Source: an uncultured Romboutsia sp.
GTDB lineage: Bacteria > Bacillota > Clostridia > Peptostreptococcales > Peptostreptococcaceae
Direction: 5' to 3'
DNA: 12,303 nucleotides
Assembly (NCBI GenBank): GCA_937880075.1
Contig: CALFLM010000062.1
Location: 1 to 12,303 of the forward strand
Below are positions 1 through 7,044 of the stretch, in pieces; position 1 is the first letter of the stretch, and every line of letters starts with the position of its first letter. The position numbers were made by a program, and so were the translations under genes. A model generated the notes under the pieces. It saw only the letters and a list, made by a program, of their open reading frames with translations, did no database searches and was not told the origin of the DNA.

Positions 1-1
1 T

Positions 2-67
2 TATATGATACGAGAATATCCAACCATTATTATAGATTTAGTTAAAAGTATGGGATATATACAATAA
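2..67 (+). CDS. C-terminal end of an unidentified gene (partial, cut by left edge)
   Basis: An open plus-strand frame enters from the left edge and ends at TAA 65-67. The last residues read YMIREYPTIIIDLVKSMGYIQ. The frame has no stop back to base 2, and a strong terminator hairpin follows about 65 nt later, as expected for the end of a transcribed gene. The visible 21 residues are too few to identify a family. It could also be chance open sequence, since AT-rich DNA can stay open for 20 codons, so support is moderate. Confidence 0.4.
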   Translation, partial: YMIREYPTIIIDLVKSMGYIQ

Positions 68-133
68 AGTGCACATTAGTAAAAAGTAAATCATCCTAAA
101 ATGATTAGTTGATTTTTATTAGAAAATTGTATG

Positions 134-169
134 ATAAAAAGAAGATATAGAGGTATATCTTCTTTTTAT
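134..169. terminator. Intrinsic terminator, long A/T-flanked hairpin
   Basis: A 16-bp perfect stem (134-149 with 154-169) encloses a 4-nt loop, GAGG. The stem carries a run of A on the left and of T on the right, so it can work on both strands. It most likely ends the transcript of the gene that enters from the left edge. Confidence 0.75.
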
Positions 170-368
170 ATATTAAGGGATTATAAATTATATGGTTTGT
201 GGAATAAATTATAATCCAAACTGCTAATGATTTTAGTACGGATATATTTTTGGTGATATGAGCAAAGCGAATTTTTTATTTAATAAATATATTTTTATAT
301 TCACAAAATAATTATAAAAACATATTTTAAGTATAAGTTAAATAAAAAATATATTGAGAGGTGATATA
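170..368. other. AT-rich intergenic stretch before the 91-aa gene
   Basis: Together with the preceding terminator this makes about 300 nt without a gene. I see no long open frame and no conserved RNA structure. A promoter for the 91-aa gene must lie here. A weak pair TTCACA (300-305) and TATTTT (323-328), 17 nt apart, is possible but unconvincing in such AT-rich DNA. Confidence 0.4.
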
Positions 369-644
369 ATGAGCTGTTGTTCATATACAATAGGAACTAT
401 TGTAGACATAAGTGATAGTATGAATGAGCAGTACAAATTTATAACAATAGCTAAAATACCTGATGATATATATACTTATACAAGGTTAGTATATAGCGAA
501 GAAACTATAATATTAGATCAGGAATATAATGAAATAAGTATTGATGATTTAAATATAGGAGATACTGTTGTTGCATTTCATTCTAATATAATGACAATGA
601 GCATACCGCCTCAAACATCAGTATTTATTATAGAAGTAAAATAA
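369..644 (+). CDS. Small hypothetical protein, 91 aa, probably beta-rich
   Basis: I do not recognise a firm family. The ATG at 369 is chosen because GAGAGGTGAT (356-365) gives a good ribosome binding site. An in-frame TTG at 354 would lie upstream of or inside that site. The protein is acidic, has no signal peptide or membrane segment, and alternates hydrophobic and polar residues as in a small beta barrel. It begins with a Cys pair (MSCCSY). The C-terminal part reads NIGDTVVAFHSNIMTMSIPPQ. The 'GD-V-hydrophobic ... T-S-PPQ' pattern recalls OB-like small domains such as DUF3221 proteins; this is a resemblance only. The gene stands alone, with a terminator starting at its stop codon. It is probably cytosolic, and its function is unknown. 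Confidence 0.75.
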   Translation: MSCCSYTIGTIVDISDSMNEQYKFITIAKIPDDIYTYTRLVYSEETIILDQEYNEISIDDLNIGDTVVAFHSNIMTMSIPPQTSVFIIEVK

Positions 645-669
645 AACTGTAGGAAATCCTACAGTTTTT
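643..669. terminator. Intrinsic terminator shared by convergent genes
   Basis: An 11-bp stem, AAAACTGTAGG (643-653) with CCTACAGTTTT (658-668), closes a 4-nt loop and is followed by a T-rich tract up to about 678. It overlaps the stop codon of the 91-aa gene. The A-run on the left makes it usable in the opposite direction for the minus-strand YitT gene ending at 718. Confidence 0.8.
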
Positions 670-717
670 ATTATTTTTAAGTAAGTTGTAAAAGTATTAT
701 AATTTACATAAATATTT

Positions 718-1578
718 TTATTGAACTTTTTTACTAAATCCTTCACCTAAAACCTCATGAGCATCATTAATTATAATAAATGCCATAGGGTCTATGTCGT
801 TTACTAATCTTTTTAAATGAACTTCTTCGCGTCTAGAAACTACAACTAATAAAACGTCTTTTTTTATGTTAGTGTATCCACCACGTCCTTCTAAAAATGT
901 AACCCCTCTTTCTAAATCTTTAATAATAGCTTTAGATAATTCATCAAACTTATCAGTAACTATTATGAAAGATTTTGAAAAGTCAAATCCTTCGACAATA
1001 GTATCAGATATTTTTATAGTAATATAAAGTGAAATAGTAGCGTATAATGCAGTTTCTATATTTCTAGATACAAGGCCAGAAAGAACAATAACAATACCAT
1101 CTATTATAAATAAAAATGTAGATATACTTATAAATGGGAATATTTTATTTAAAATAAGACAAGTAAGTTCAGATCCACCTGTTGATGCATCTACTCTAAA
1201 TAACATACCAAGGCTAATACCAACTACTATACCACCTGCTATAGCTGATAATAAAACATCGCTTGTTGTATTGTAAGTTGTTAAATTTTCTGTAACTTTT
1301 AAAAAAAATGTTAGTAGCAAAATACCTATCAAAGTCTTTATAGCATCTTTTTTTCCTAAAACTTTAATACCAATTATAAATAAGGGGATATTAAAAGCTA
1401 AATTTATAAACCAAAGTGGAGTGTTAAATAAGCTTTTAAAGACTATAGCAAGACCTGTTAATCCACCTGAGGCAATTGTATAAGGCTCTAAAAACATATT
1501 AAGTCCAACAGCCATTATAAAACATCCAAGGGATAATATCACCATGTCAAATATATATGAAATATAATTATTTTTAAT
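718..1578 (-). CDS. YitT family integral membrane protein with C-terminal DUF2179 domain, ATT start proposed
   Basis: The product is a YitT-type membrane protein. The N-terminal about 190 residues hold five or so hydrophobic segments, beginning LSLGCFIMAVGLNMF and IASGGLTGLAIVF, typical of the family. The last about 85 residues (from SKSFIIVTDKFDELSKAI) are the soluble DUF2179 domain with GVTFLEGRGGYT. Transport of a small solute is often assumed for YitT proteins, but the substrate is not established. The first in-frame ATG (1545) has no ribosome binding site and cuts off the usual hydrophilic lead. Eleven codons further upstream, ATT (1578-1576) sits 5 nt after AAGGAAGTG (1592-1584), just downstream of an in-frame TAA; no ATG, GTG or TTG lies between. 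Starting there gives 286 aa beginning KNNYISYIFDMVIL, matching family architecture. If a conventional start is required, the CDS is 718-1545 (275 aa). Single-gene unit, convergent with the preceding gene. Confidence 0.9.
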   Translation of the reverse strand: MKNNYISYIFDMVILSLGCFIMAVGLNMFLEPYTIASGGLTGLAIVFKSLFNTPLWFINLAFNIPLFIIGIKVLGKKDAIKTLIGILLLTFFLKVTENLTTYNTTSDVLLSAIAGGIVVGISLGMLFRVDASTGGSELTCLILNKIFPFISISTFLFIIDGIVIVLSGLVSRNIETALYATISLYITIKISDTIVEGFDFSKSFIIVTDKFDELSKAIIKDLERGVTFLEGRGGYTNIKKDVLLVVVSRREEVHLKRLVNDIDPMAFIIINDAHEVLGEGFSKKVQ

Positions 1579-1583
1579 AGTAT

Positions 1584-1592
1584 CACTTCCTT
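1584..1592 (-). promoter_or_regulatory. Shine-Dalgarno site that decides an ATT start
   Basis: On the minus strand AAGGAAGTG is followed by the 5-nt spacer ATACT and then ATT in frame with the YitT-family gene. No other start-like codon is within reach of it, while the ATG at 1545 is 38 nt away from it, too far. Confidence 0.55.
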
Positions 1593-1763
1593 ATCATAAG
1601 ACTTTATATTAGAGTATTTACTAATTTAGTTTAGACAATACATAGTAATACTATTTATGAAATTTTATTATTTAATTAAGATATAAATATAAAGGTTATA
1701 ATCACAAATATACACATAATTTCATAAAATACTGTAAAATAAACAAAAAGAAGGTAGGTATGT

Positions 1764-1945
1764 GTGAAGTTAAATAAATTTAGTTTAAAAAAGAAAAATA
1801 CAATAACATGATAGGATATGTATTTAATTATTATTTATCTTATGATTGTAACAGGTAAAATGATTTAGATTATACGTATTTATATACAGAATTATTAGAT
1901 TTATCAATGAAAATAATATAGAAAGTCCAACTAATAATTTAATGT
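1764..1945 (+). pseudogene. Possible remnant of a decayed protein gene
   Basis: After AAGAAGGTAGG (1748-1758), a plausible ribosome binding site, GTG at 1764 opens a frame beginning (M)KLNKFSLKKKNTIT that stops at TGA 1809. The same frame, after TGA TAG, continues as DMYLIIIYLMIVTGKMI. This looks like the lysine-rich start plus first membrane helix of a membrane protein. Further on, another frame reads DLDYTYLYTELLDLSMKII before a stop. The pattern suggests a gene start broken by stop codons and a frameshift. It is weak evidence, because AT-rich DNA often mimics membrane segments. No family can be named. Confidence 0.25.
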
Positions 1946-1973
1946 AATTAAAAAATATTAAATACAAGCACTA

Positions 1974-2001
1974 TTTACATAAGAAAACGATATGATATAT
2001 T
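1974..2001 (+). promoter_or_regulatory. Candidate sigma-A promoter for the 152-aa membrane protein
   Basis: TTTACA (1974-1979) and TATATT (1996-2001) each match consensus in 5 of 6 positions with a 16-nt spacer, placing the transcript start near 2008, just ahead of the ribosome binding site. The leader would be very short, and AT-rich background makes false matches common. Confidence 0.3.
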
Positions 2002-2023
2002 AAAAAGATTAGGGAGTGAAGGT

Positions 2024-2482
2024 ATGGACAGGAACAATCACGAAAATAATAAAGCTAGACAAAATTTACATGAACATGCACAAAATATTAGTGAAAAGTA
2101 TATAAAAAAAATTGATGAAATGAGAAGTTCTAAAGAGAGAATGACATTTAAAAGTAGTGTAAGATATTTATGGTCGTTGATTGTTTTAGGAATAAATTGG
2201 ATGGTTTATAAAAAAGTATTTATTGTATTATTAACAGCAATAATATTGGTTGTAACACTAGTATGGTCGCCACCAATAGGACTTATACTTTGCTTAATTA
2301 CCCCTATATTTTTAGGAATGCATGGTAAGTATTTTTACTTTAATATTAAAGATAAGTATCAAAATATTGAAAATGCTGAAAAGCAAAGATTTTTAATTCC
2401 TTCATCTTTATTAATTATATGGATATTAATTATATTTGTATTTATACTTTTAATAATTTCATTTATAGAAAATTTAATTTAA
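2024..2482 (+). CDS. Hypothetical membrane protein, 152 aa
   Basis: The ATG follows AGGGAGTGAAGGT, a good ribosome binding site. The first about 45 residues are hydrophilic and rich in Asn, Lys and Glu, likely a cytosolic helical tail. Hydrophobic segments follow at about 50-90 (WSLIVLGINWMVYKKVFIVLLTAI, then VVTLVWSPPIGLILCLITPIF) and at about 126-149. Between them lies a short charged loop, GKYFYFNIKDKYQNIENAEKQ. The order 'GINWMVYKK ... membrane ... GMHGKYFYFNIKDK' resembles the DUF2628 group of small membrane proteins of unknown function; this is a recollection of pattern, not a confirmed match. The gene is monocistronic: terminators or long gaps flank it on both sides. No catalytic motif is visible. 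Confidence 0.8.
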   Translation: MDRNNHENNKARQNLHEHAQNISEKYIKKIDEMRSSKERMTFKSSVRYLWSLIVLGINWMVYKKVFIVLLTAIILVVTLVWSPPIGLILCLITPIFLGMHGKYFYFNIKDKYQNIENAEKQRFLIPSSLLIIWILIIFVFILLIISFIENLI

Positions 2483-2494
2483 ATATTTGAAGTA

Positions 2495-2523
2495 ATAGGG
2501 CATTTTATAGCCCTTTATTTTTT
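2495..2523 (+). terminator. Intrinsic terminator after the 152-aa membrane protein gene
   Basis: AGGGC (2497-2501) pairs with GCCCT (2510-2514) around an 8-nt loop and is followed by TTATTTTTT. The stem is short, but it is the only GC-rich patch nearby and sits 12 nt after the stop. Confidence 0.7.
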
Positions 2524-2606
2524 AGGTAAGTATATCAAAACATATTAAATTAACTCACAGTGATAGTTAAATATAATTATTAAAAATACTAGAGTCTAAC
2601 GAGATA

Positions 2607-2659
2607 TATTTTGATAGTTAAAAACTTTATATAGTAATTTCAATATGCATATCAAAATA
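2607..2659. repeat. 10-bp inverted repeat with 33-nt spacer
   Basis: TATTTTGATA (2607-2616) and its complement TATCAAAATA (2650-2659) flank AT-rich DNA upstream of the 59-aa gene. A related ATATCAAAA also occurs near 2530. It could be an operator or chance in AT-rich sequence. Confidence 0.25.
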
Positions 2660-2692
2660 ATTACATATTAAATTAAAAATACACTATTGTTG

Positions 2693-2721
2693 TTTAAATA
2701 TTAAAAAATGGTGTATATAAT
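2693..2721 (+). promoter_or_regulatory. Candidate promoter for the DUF1450-like gene
   Basis: A perfect TATAAT (2716-2721) lies 40 nt before the start codon. The matching -35 is poor (TTTAAA, 2693-2698, 17-nt spacer). Position and -10 quality support it; the -35 does not. Confidence 0.35.
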
Positions 2722-2761
2722 AAATAACAAAATATTTAGATAACTAGTAGGAGGTTTAATT

Positions 2762-2941
2762 ATGATAAAATTATGTTCAATGTGTTCAGGAATGAGCGTA
2801 GAAGATTTAAAAGCTGCTTTATTAGGTAGAGAAATAGAGGATACTTGTATAGGTGAATGTGGATCTGAATTCACAGCTTATGTAGGAGATGACTTAATAA
2901 CAGCATCATCACAAGAAGATTTTATAGAACAATGTAAATAA
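2762..2941 (+). CDS. Small cysteine-containing DUF1450-like protein, 59 aa
   Basis: ATG at 2762 follows a strong AGGAGGT (2748-2754). The product has five Cys in 59 residues: Cys5 and Cys8 in KLCSMCSGMS, Cys29 and Cys33 in DTCIGECGSEF, and Cys58 near the end. The second half, CIGECG then TAYVGDDLITASSQEDFIEQC, follows the DUF1450 layout: a CxGxCG motif, a short strand, 'V-G-D/E-x-hydrophobic', then a 'T-P/S-E-x-hydrophobic' helix. That family resembles small thioredoxin-like or ferredoxin-like proteins, and its function is not established. Paired cysteines suggest metal binding or redox activity, which is inference. It is slightly shorter than typical DUF1450 proteins (about 75 aa). It stands alone, with its own candidate promoter and downstream terminator. 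It is likely cytosolic, having no signal or membrane segment. Confidence 0.8.
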   Translation: MIKLCSMCSGMSVEDLKAALLGREIEDTCIGECGSEFTAYVGDDLITASSQEDFIEQCK

Positions 2942-3027
2942 TAATTTTTTACTTATTTAAAATAAAGGTTTATAAAACTATTCAAGCACAGTATTTATTA
3001 AAAATATAAATTATTACATAAATGAGA

Positions 3028-3062
3028 GCTGTTGATTATTTAATCAATGGCTTTATTTTTTA
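3028..3062 (+). terminator. Intrinsic terminator after the DUF1450-like gene
   Basis: A 10-bp stem, GCTGTTGATT (3028-3037) with AATCAATGGC (3042-3051), includes two G-T pairs, has a 4-nt loop, and is followed by TTTATTTTTT. Confidence 0.75.
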
Positions 3063-3168
3063 TATAAGGAGATATAATTAAAATAAAATATAATTTTAAA
3101 AGTGTAAATATTTATAGAGTTTATATTTTGAAAAATACATTAAATATCGAATTATATACATAATAATA

Positions 3169-3198
3169 TTGACAATGTTCAGTATAAAGTGATAGAAT
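3169..3198 (+). promoter_or_regulatory. Sigma-A type promoter of the ABC transporter operon
   Basis: A perfect -35 TTGACA (3169-3174) and TAGAAT (3193-3198, 5 of 6 to TATAAT) are separated by 18 nt. The transcript would begin near 3205, about 60 nt before the ATG of the first permease. A GTG at 3189, in frame with the permease, lies inside this promoter and so would not be in the mRNA. Confidence 0.6.
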
Positions 3199-3263
3199 AC
3201 ATATATAAAATTAGTAAATATGTAAAATCTTTGTATATCATGACTAGAAAGGGGAACGACATA

Positions 3264-4094
3264 ATGAATAAAAAATATCAGTACATACTATTCTTACCAT
3301 GTATCGTACTTATATCGTACTTTATGATAATTCCATTATTAGGAACGATACTACCGACATTTACAGATGTATCTAATGGAATGTTTAGTGCATATACGGA
3401 ATTTTTTAAAGACGAATATATGATGAGTATATTATATAGAACTATAAAGATATCATTAATATCATCAATAATATGTATGTTAATCGGAGTGCCAGTATCT
3501 TATTACATATCAAGAACATCTAAAAAATTAAGAGGGTTATTTATAGCTTTAACAGTATTTCCTATCTTAACTAACTCAGTTGTTCGTTCATTTGCATGGA
3601 TGAGTATATTAGGAAAAAATGGTGTTATAAACACTTTACTTATGAAGTTAAATTTAATCACAGAGCCATTATCACTTTTATATACTGAAGGTGCCATAAT
3701 AGTTGGTACTGTGTATATATTCTTACCGCTTATGATTATCTCACTTGTTGGAGTAATGGAAAATGTTGAAAATGATCTATTAGAAGCAGCAGAAAGCTTA
3801 GGAGCTAATAAAATAGTTGCATTTTTCAAGGTTATATTCCCATTAAGTTTACCTGGATTAATAGTTGGAACAGTATTAGTATTTACAGGTGCATTAACTG
3901 CATATACAACTCCACAATTATTAGGTGGAAATAAAAATACTGTACTAGCAACACTTATATATCAAAAGACTATGACATTAGGTGATTGGCAAGGTGCAGC
4001 AGTAGTTGCTACTATAATGATACTAGTTACATTAATAGTTGTAAAAACAATAAACTTCTTAGCATCAAGACTAGACAAGAGAGGTGTTTCTTAA
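3264..4094 (+). CDS. PotB-type ABC transporter permease
   Basis: This is one of the two membrane subunits of a PotABCD-type importer (binding-protein-dependent permease superfamily). The 276-aa product has about six hydrophobic segments: residues 7-30, 62-83, 91-112, 143-165, 196-218 and 246-266. The cytoplasmic EAA loop that docks on the ATPase reads EAAESLGANKIVAFFKV (174-190), with the conserved Gly at 198. Start choice: ATG 3264 has AAGGGG just upstream (3249-3254) and gives the normal short N-terminus before the first helix. An in-frame GTG at 3189 would add 25 residues but lies within the promoter. It is the first gene of the operon, 1 nt ahead of the second permease. The family handles polyamines, but related systems carry opines, phosphonates and other organic cations, so the substrate is not settled. 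Confidence 0.93.
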   Translation: MNKKYQYILFLPCIVLISYFMIIPLLGTILPTFTDVSNGMFSAYTEFFKDEYMMSILYRTIKISLISSIICMLIGVPVSYYISRTSKKLRGLFIALTVFPILTNSVVRSFAWMSILGKNGVINTLLMKLNLITEPLSLLYTEGAIIVGTVYIFLPLMIISLVGVMENVENDLLEAAESLGANKIVAFFKVIFPLSLPGLIVGTVLVFTGALTAYTTPQLLGGNKNTVLATLIYQKTMTLGDWQGAAVVATIMILVTLIVVKTINFLASRLDKRGVS

Positions 4095-4095
4095 A

Positions 4096-4878
4096 ATGAA
4101 GAAAAGTAAATTTCTAACAGCATTCGTTGTTTTAGTATATATATTCTTATTTGCACCACTAGTTATAATAGCAATGACTAGTATAGGAACTGAAAATTAT
4201 ATAGCATTTCCACCAAAGGGATTTAGCTTACAGTGGTTTATGAATGTATTTACTTCAGAATCTTTTATGAATAGCATGATTACAAGTTTAGGGATATCTA
4301 CTATAGCTACTGTAATAGCTTTAATTATAGGTATGCCAGCAGCTTATGGATTAAGTAGATTTGATTTTAAGGGGAAAAGTTTACTTAAGAACTTTTTCTT
4401 CTCACCGCTTATGATACCAGCAATAGTAGTTGGATTCTCGTTATTCCAATTCTTATTAGTAAAGTTAAACCTTACAGTAACTTCAAGTTTACTTATAGGA
4501 CATATTTTAGTGATTATTCCTTATATTATAAGGGTTGTAGGATCTAGTCTAGAAGTATTTGACTATGCAATAGAAGAAGCTGCAATGAGTTTAGGATGTA
4601 AAAAATCACAAACATTTTTCAAAGTTGTACTTCCAAATATAACATCGGGAGTTATGGCAGCATTTATGTTAGCATTTATAAACTCATTTAATAACGTACC
4701 AGTTTCAATGTTTTTAACAGGACCAGGTGTAAGTACATTACCTATAACAATGATGAACTATGTTGAATATAATTATGACCCAACAGTATCAGCTTTATCA
4801 GTAATATTAATGATTTTAACTATAGGTATAATGTACATTTTAGAAAAGACATTAGGACTTAGTAAATTTTCAGCATAA
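4096..4878 (+). CDS. PotC-type ABC transporter permease
   Basis: Second membrane subunit of the importer, 260 aa. It has an N-terminal helix (7-29), further helices at about 62-85, 102-124, 132-152, 184-205 and 232-250, and an EAA loop EEAAMSLGCKKSQTFFKVV (160-178). The SQWF-like region after helix 1 (FSLQWFMNVF) is typical of PotC proteins, which carry 'S-L-x-W-Y/F'. Start ATG 4096 follows GAGAGGTG (4079-4086), which lies inside the end of the upstream permease gene. A GTG at 4084 within that site is in frame but unlikely. The single-base gap to the upstream stop implies coupled translation and equal amounts of both permeases, as expected for a heterodimeric channel. I see no odd residues. 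Confidence 0.93.
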   Translation: MKKSKFLTAFVVLVYIFLFAPLVIIAMTSIGTENYIAFPPKGFSLQWFMNVFTSESFMNSMITSLGISTIATVIALIIGMPAAYGLSRFDFKGKSLLKNFFFSPLMIPAIVVGFSLFQFLLVKLNLTVTSSLLIGHILVIIPYIIRVVGSSLEVFDYAIEEAAMSLGCKKSQTFFKVVLPNITSGVMAAFMLAFINSFNNVPVSMFLTGPGVSTLPITMMNYVEYNYDPTVSALSVILMILTIGIMYILEKTLGLSKFSA

Positions 4879-4907
4879 GTTTAAGCAAAACCTTGGAGGA
4901 ATATAAA

Positions 4908-5939
4908 ATGGATTTAATAAAATTACAAAATATAAATGTATCATACGATAAAAAAACTAATATACTAGAGAATTTAAACTTAAATATAAAAAAGGGAGAG
5001 CTTGTTTCACTTTTAGGTCCAAGTGGATGCGGTAAAACTACTACATTAAGAGTTGTTGCAGGATTTATAGAGCCAACAGCAGGACATTTTTACTTAGGAG
5101 ACAAGGATTATACAAAAATACCAGTGCATAATAGAAACTTCGGTTTAGTTTTCCAAAGTTATGCCCTATTTCCTCACTTAACAGTTGAAGAAAACGTGGC
5201 ATTTGGTCTTAAGATGAAAAAGGTTGCTAAAGAAGAAATAAATAAAAAGGTAAGTGAAATGTTAGAAGTTGTTGATATGTCTCATTTAGCAAAGAGATAT
5301 CCTAAGGAATTATCAGGTGGGCAGAGACAAAGGGTTGCTATAGCTAGAGCATTAGTTATAGAGCCAAGCTTATTGTTACTTGATGAACCACTTAGTAACT
5401 TAGATGCAAAGTTAAGACTTAAAATGAGAGTTGAAATAAGAAAACTTCAACAAAAATTAGGTATAACAACTTTATTTGTTACTCATGATCAAGAGGAATG
5501 TTTCTCAATATCTGATAAAGTAGCAGTACTAAATAAAGGTGTTATAGAACAATTTGATACTCCAGAAAATATATATTCAAACCCAGCTACTGAATTTGTT
5601 GCAAGATTTGTTGGATTTGAAAACTTTATAGACTTAAAGAAAACATCTAAAAATTCATACTCTAGTGAAAATAATATAGAATTTAAGGTTGATAGAGCTA
5701 AGGATAAAGATATAGTTAAAGCTACTATAAGACCTGATGATATAAAAATAGTAGATGAAGATAGTGAAAATACAATAGATGGAACAGTTGAGATAAGAAC
5801 TTTCTTAGGAAAGGCATATCAATATGATGTAAAAACATCTATAGGAAATTTAATAGTAAATAGTGAAAATAGTGTGGTTTATGAAAAAGGTAATAAAGTA
5901 AAACTTCAATTACCATCAAATAAAATTGTTATATTATAA
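4908..5939 (+). CDS. PotA-type ABC transporter ATP-binding protein with C-terminal TOBE region
   Basis: ATPase subunit that powers import at the inner face of the membrane. All nucleotide-binding elements are intact in the 343-aa product: Walker A GPSGCGKTT (37-45), Q-loop Gln83 in VFQSYALFPH, signature LSGGQ (135-139), Walker B LLLLDE (155-160), D-loop SNLD and switch His193 (VTHDQEE). Residues after about 235 form the TOBE-type regulatory part with ATIRPDDIKI and GTVEIRTFLGKAYQYDV, as in PotA and related CUT1/polyamine/Fe3+ ATPases. It also has the family mark NPATEFVARFVGFENF. ATG 4908 is 5-7 nt after TTGGAGGA. A TTG at 4893 is part of that site. It lies 29 nt after the second permease gene and 18 nt before the binding-protein gene. 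Length is normal for the family. Confidence 0.95.
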   Translation: MDLIKLQNINVSYDKKTNILENLNLNIKKGELVSLLGPSGCGKTTTLRVVAGFIEPTAGHFYLGDKDYTKIPVHNRNFGLVFQSYALFPHLTVEENVAFGLKMKKVAKEEINKKVSEMLEVVDMSHLAKRYPKELSGGQRQRVAIARALVIEPSLLLLDEPLSNLDAKLRLKMRVEIRKLQQKLGITTLFVTHDQEECFSISDKVAVLNKGVIEQFDTPENIYSNPATEFVARFVGFENFIDLKKTSKNSYSSENNIEFKVDRAKDKDIVKATIRPDDIKIVDEDSENTIDGTVEIRTFLGKAYQYDVKTSIGNLIVNSENSVVYEKGNKVKLQLPSNKIVIL

Positions 5940-5957
5940 AGTGGAGGGAAATGACAG

Positions 5958-7004
5958 ATGAATAAGAAAATTTTATCATTAGTATTAACAGGAGTTTTGT
6001 CAACATCACTTTTAGTAGGATGTAAAGCTACAGATAACTCAGCAGGGTCTGACAAGCTTGTAATTTCAACTTGGGGATTAAATGAAGATGTATTAAAGAA
6101 AGAAGTATTTGAACCTTTTGCTAAAGAACATGGAGTAGAAGTAGTTTTAGAAGTTGGAAACAACTCTGATAGATTAACTAAAATGAAGAATAATCCAAAC
6201 TCAAATATAGATATAACTTATTTAGCGGAATCATTCTCAGAGCAAGGAGTAGAAGCAGGTATATTTGAAAAATTAGATTACTCTAAAATACCAAATGCTG
6301 AGAAAATAAATGAAAAAGCTAAGTATACAGTAGAAAATGGATATGGACCAGCTTACACTTTAAACAGTATAGGTATAGTAGTTGATCCAACTAGCAATAT
6401 AGAAATAAATTCTTGGGAAGATTTATGGAAACCTGAATTAAAAGGTAAAATAGCAATACCAGATATAACTACTACAAATGGAGCTGCAGTAGTTGATATA
6501 GCTGCAACTAAAGCTGGTGTTGATATAAGTGAAGATAAGGGAGAAGCTGCATTTAAAGAGTTAGAGAAGTTAAAGCCAAATGTTGTAAAAACTTACAGCA
6601 AATCATCTGATTTAGCTAACATGTTCTCAAGTGGAGAAATAGTAGCCGCTATAGCATCAGATTTTGCCTTTGAAACTATACAAAAGGCTAAGCCAGAAGT
6701 TATAAATGTTATACCTGAATCAGGAACTTACTTAAACTTCAATACTATAAATATAAATGCAAACTCTAAAAATAAAGATTTAGCTTATGAATTTATAAAC
6801 TATGTATTAAGTGATGAAGTACAAGAAAGAGCTGCAAAAACATTAAATGATGCTCCAATAAATACAGGTGTTAAATTAAGTGAAGAGGATGCGAAAAACT
6901 TAGCTTACGGAGATATAGTTAAGAATGCTAAAACTATAGATTATAAAGTTGTAAATCCTTTAATGAATGATTGGATAAACAAGTGGAATAGAGTAATGAA
7001 TTAA
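5958..7004 (+). CDS. Extracellular solute-binding lipoprotein of the PotABCD-type importer (PotD-like)
   Basis: Lipid-anchored receptor that captures the substrate outside the cell and delivers it to the two permeases. It is 348 aa. The signal peptide is MNKKILSLVLTGVLSTS, with lipobox LVGC and lipidation Cys22. The mature part starts with the periplasmic-binding-fold strand KLVISTWG (33-40) and has the hinge-region SWEDLWKPELKGKIAIPD (152-169) typical of PotD-like and SBP_bac_8 proteins. It ends with the alpha-helical lobe YEFINYVLSDEVQERAAKTLNDAP. ATG 5958 follows GGAGGG (5943-5948). As the fourth gene after both permeases and the ATPase it completes the system. I cannot identify the ligand-contacting residues, so polyamine specificity should not be assumed; the deaminase that follows suggests another amine. 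It is followed by a terminator. Confidence 0.93.
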   Translation: MNKKILSLVLTGVLSTSLLVGCKATDNSAGSDKLVISTWGLNEDVLKKEVFEPFAKEHGVEVVLEVGNNSDRLTKMKNNPNSNIDITYLAESFSEQGVEAGIFEKLDYSKIPNAEKINEKAKYTVENGYGPAYTLNSIGIVVDPTSNIEINSWEDLWKPELKGKIAIPDITTTNGAAVVDIAATKAGVDISEDKGEAAFKELEKLKPNVVKTYSKSSDLANMFSSGEIVAAIASDFAFETIQKAKPEVINVIPESGTYLNFNTININANSKNKDLAYEFINYVLSDEVQERAAKTLNDAPINTGVKLSEEDAKNLAYGDIVKNAKTIDYKVVNPLMNDWINKWNRVMN

Positions 7005-7044
7005 GGAATAAATGTTAATTAAAATTTACATATATTTAAAGATT

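Larger units (their letters stand above)
1594..2023. other. Gene-poor intergenic region between divergent genes
   Basis: About 430 nt with no intact gene. It must contain the promoter of the minus-strand YitT gene at its left end, though I could not find a convincing one, and that of the plus-strand membrane protein at its right end. In between lies a possible decayed open frame, listed separately. I see no strong hairpin or long repeat. Confidence 0.5.
2942..3263. other. Intergenic region with terminator and operon promoter
   Basis: About 320 nt with no gene. It holds the terminator of the 59-aa gene (3028-3062) and the promoter of the ABC transporter operon (3169-3198), leaving a leader of roughly 60 nt before the first start codon. 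I see no riboswitch-like fold in that leader. Confidence 0.6.

Noticed and set aside
3205..3263. Possible riboswitch in the leader of the importer operon
   Set aside because: The leader is only about 60 nt and shows no stable stem or known aptamer pattern.
3503..3829. Minus-strand open frame opposite the first permease gene
   Set aside because: Antisense shadow of a well-supported permease gene; no binding site or protein-family features.
5906..6163. Minus-strand open frame across the ATPase and binding-protein junction
   Set aside because: Lies antisense to two secure genes and crosses their ribosome binding site region.
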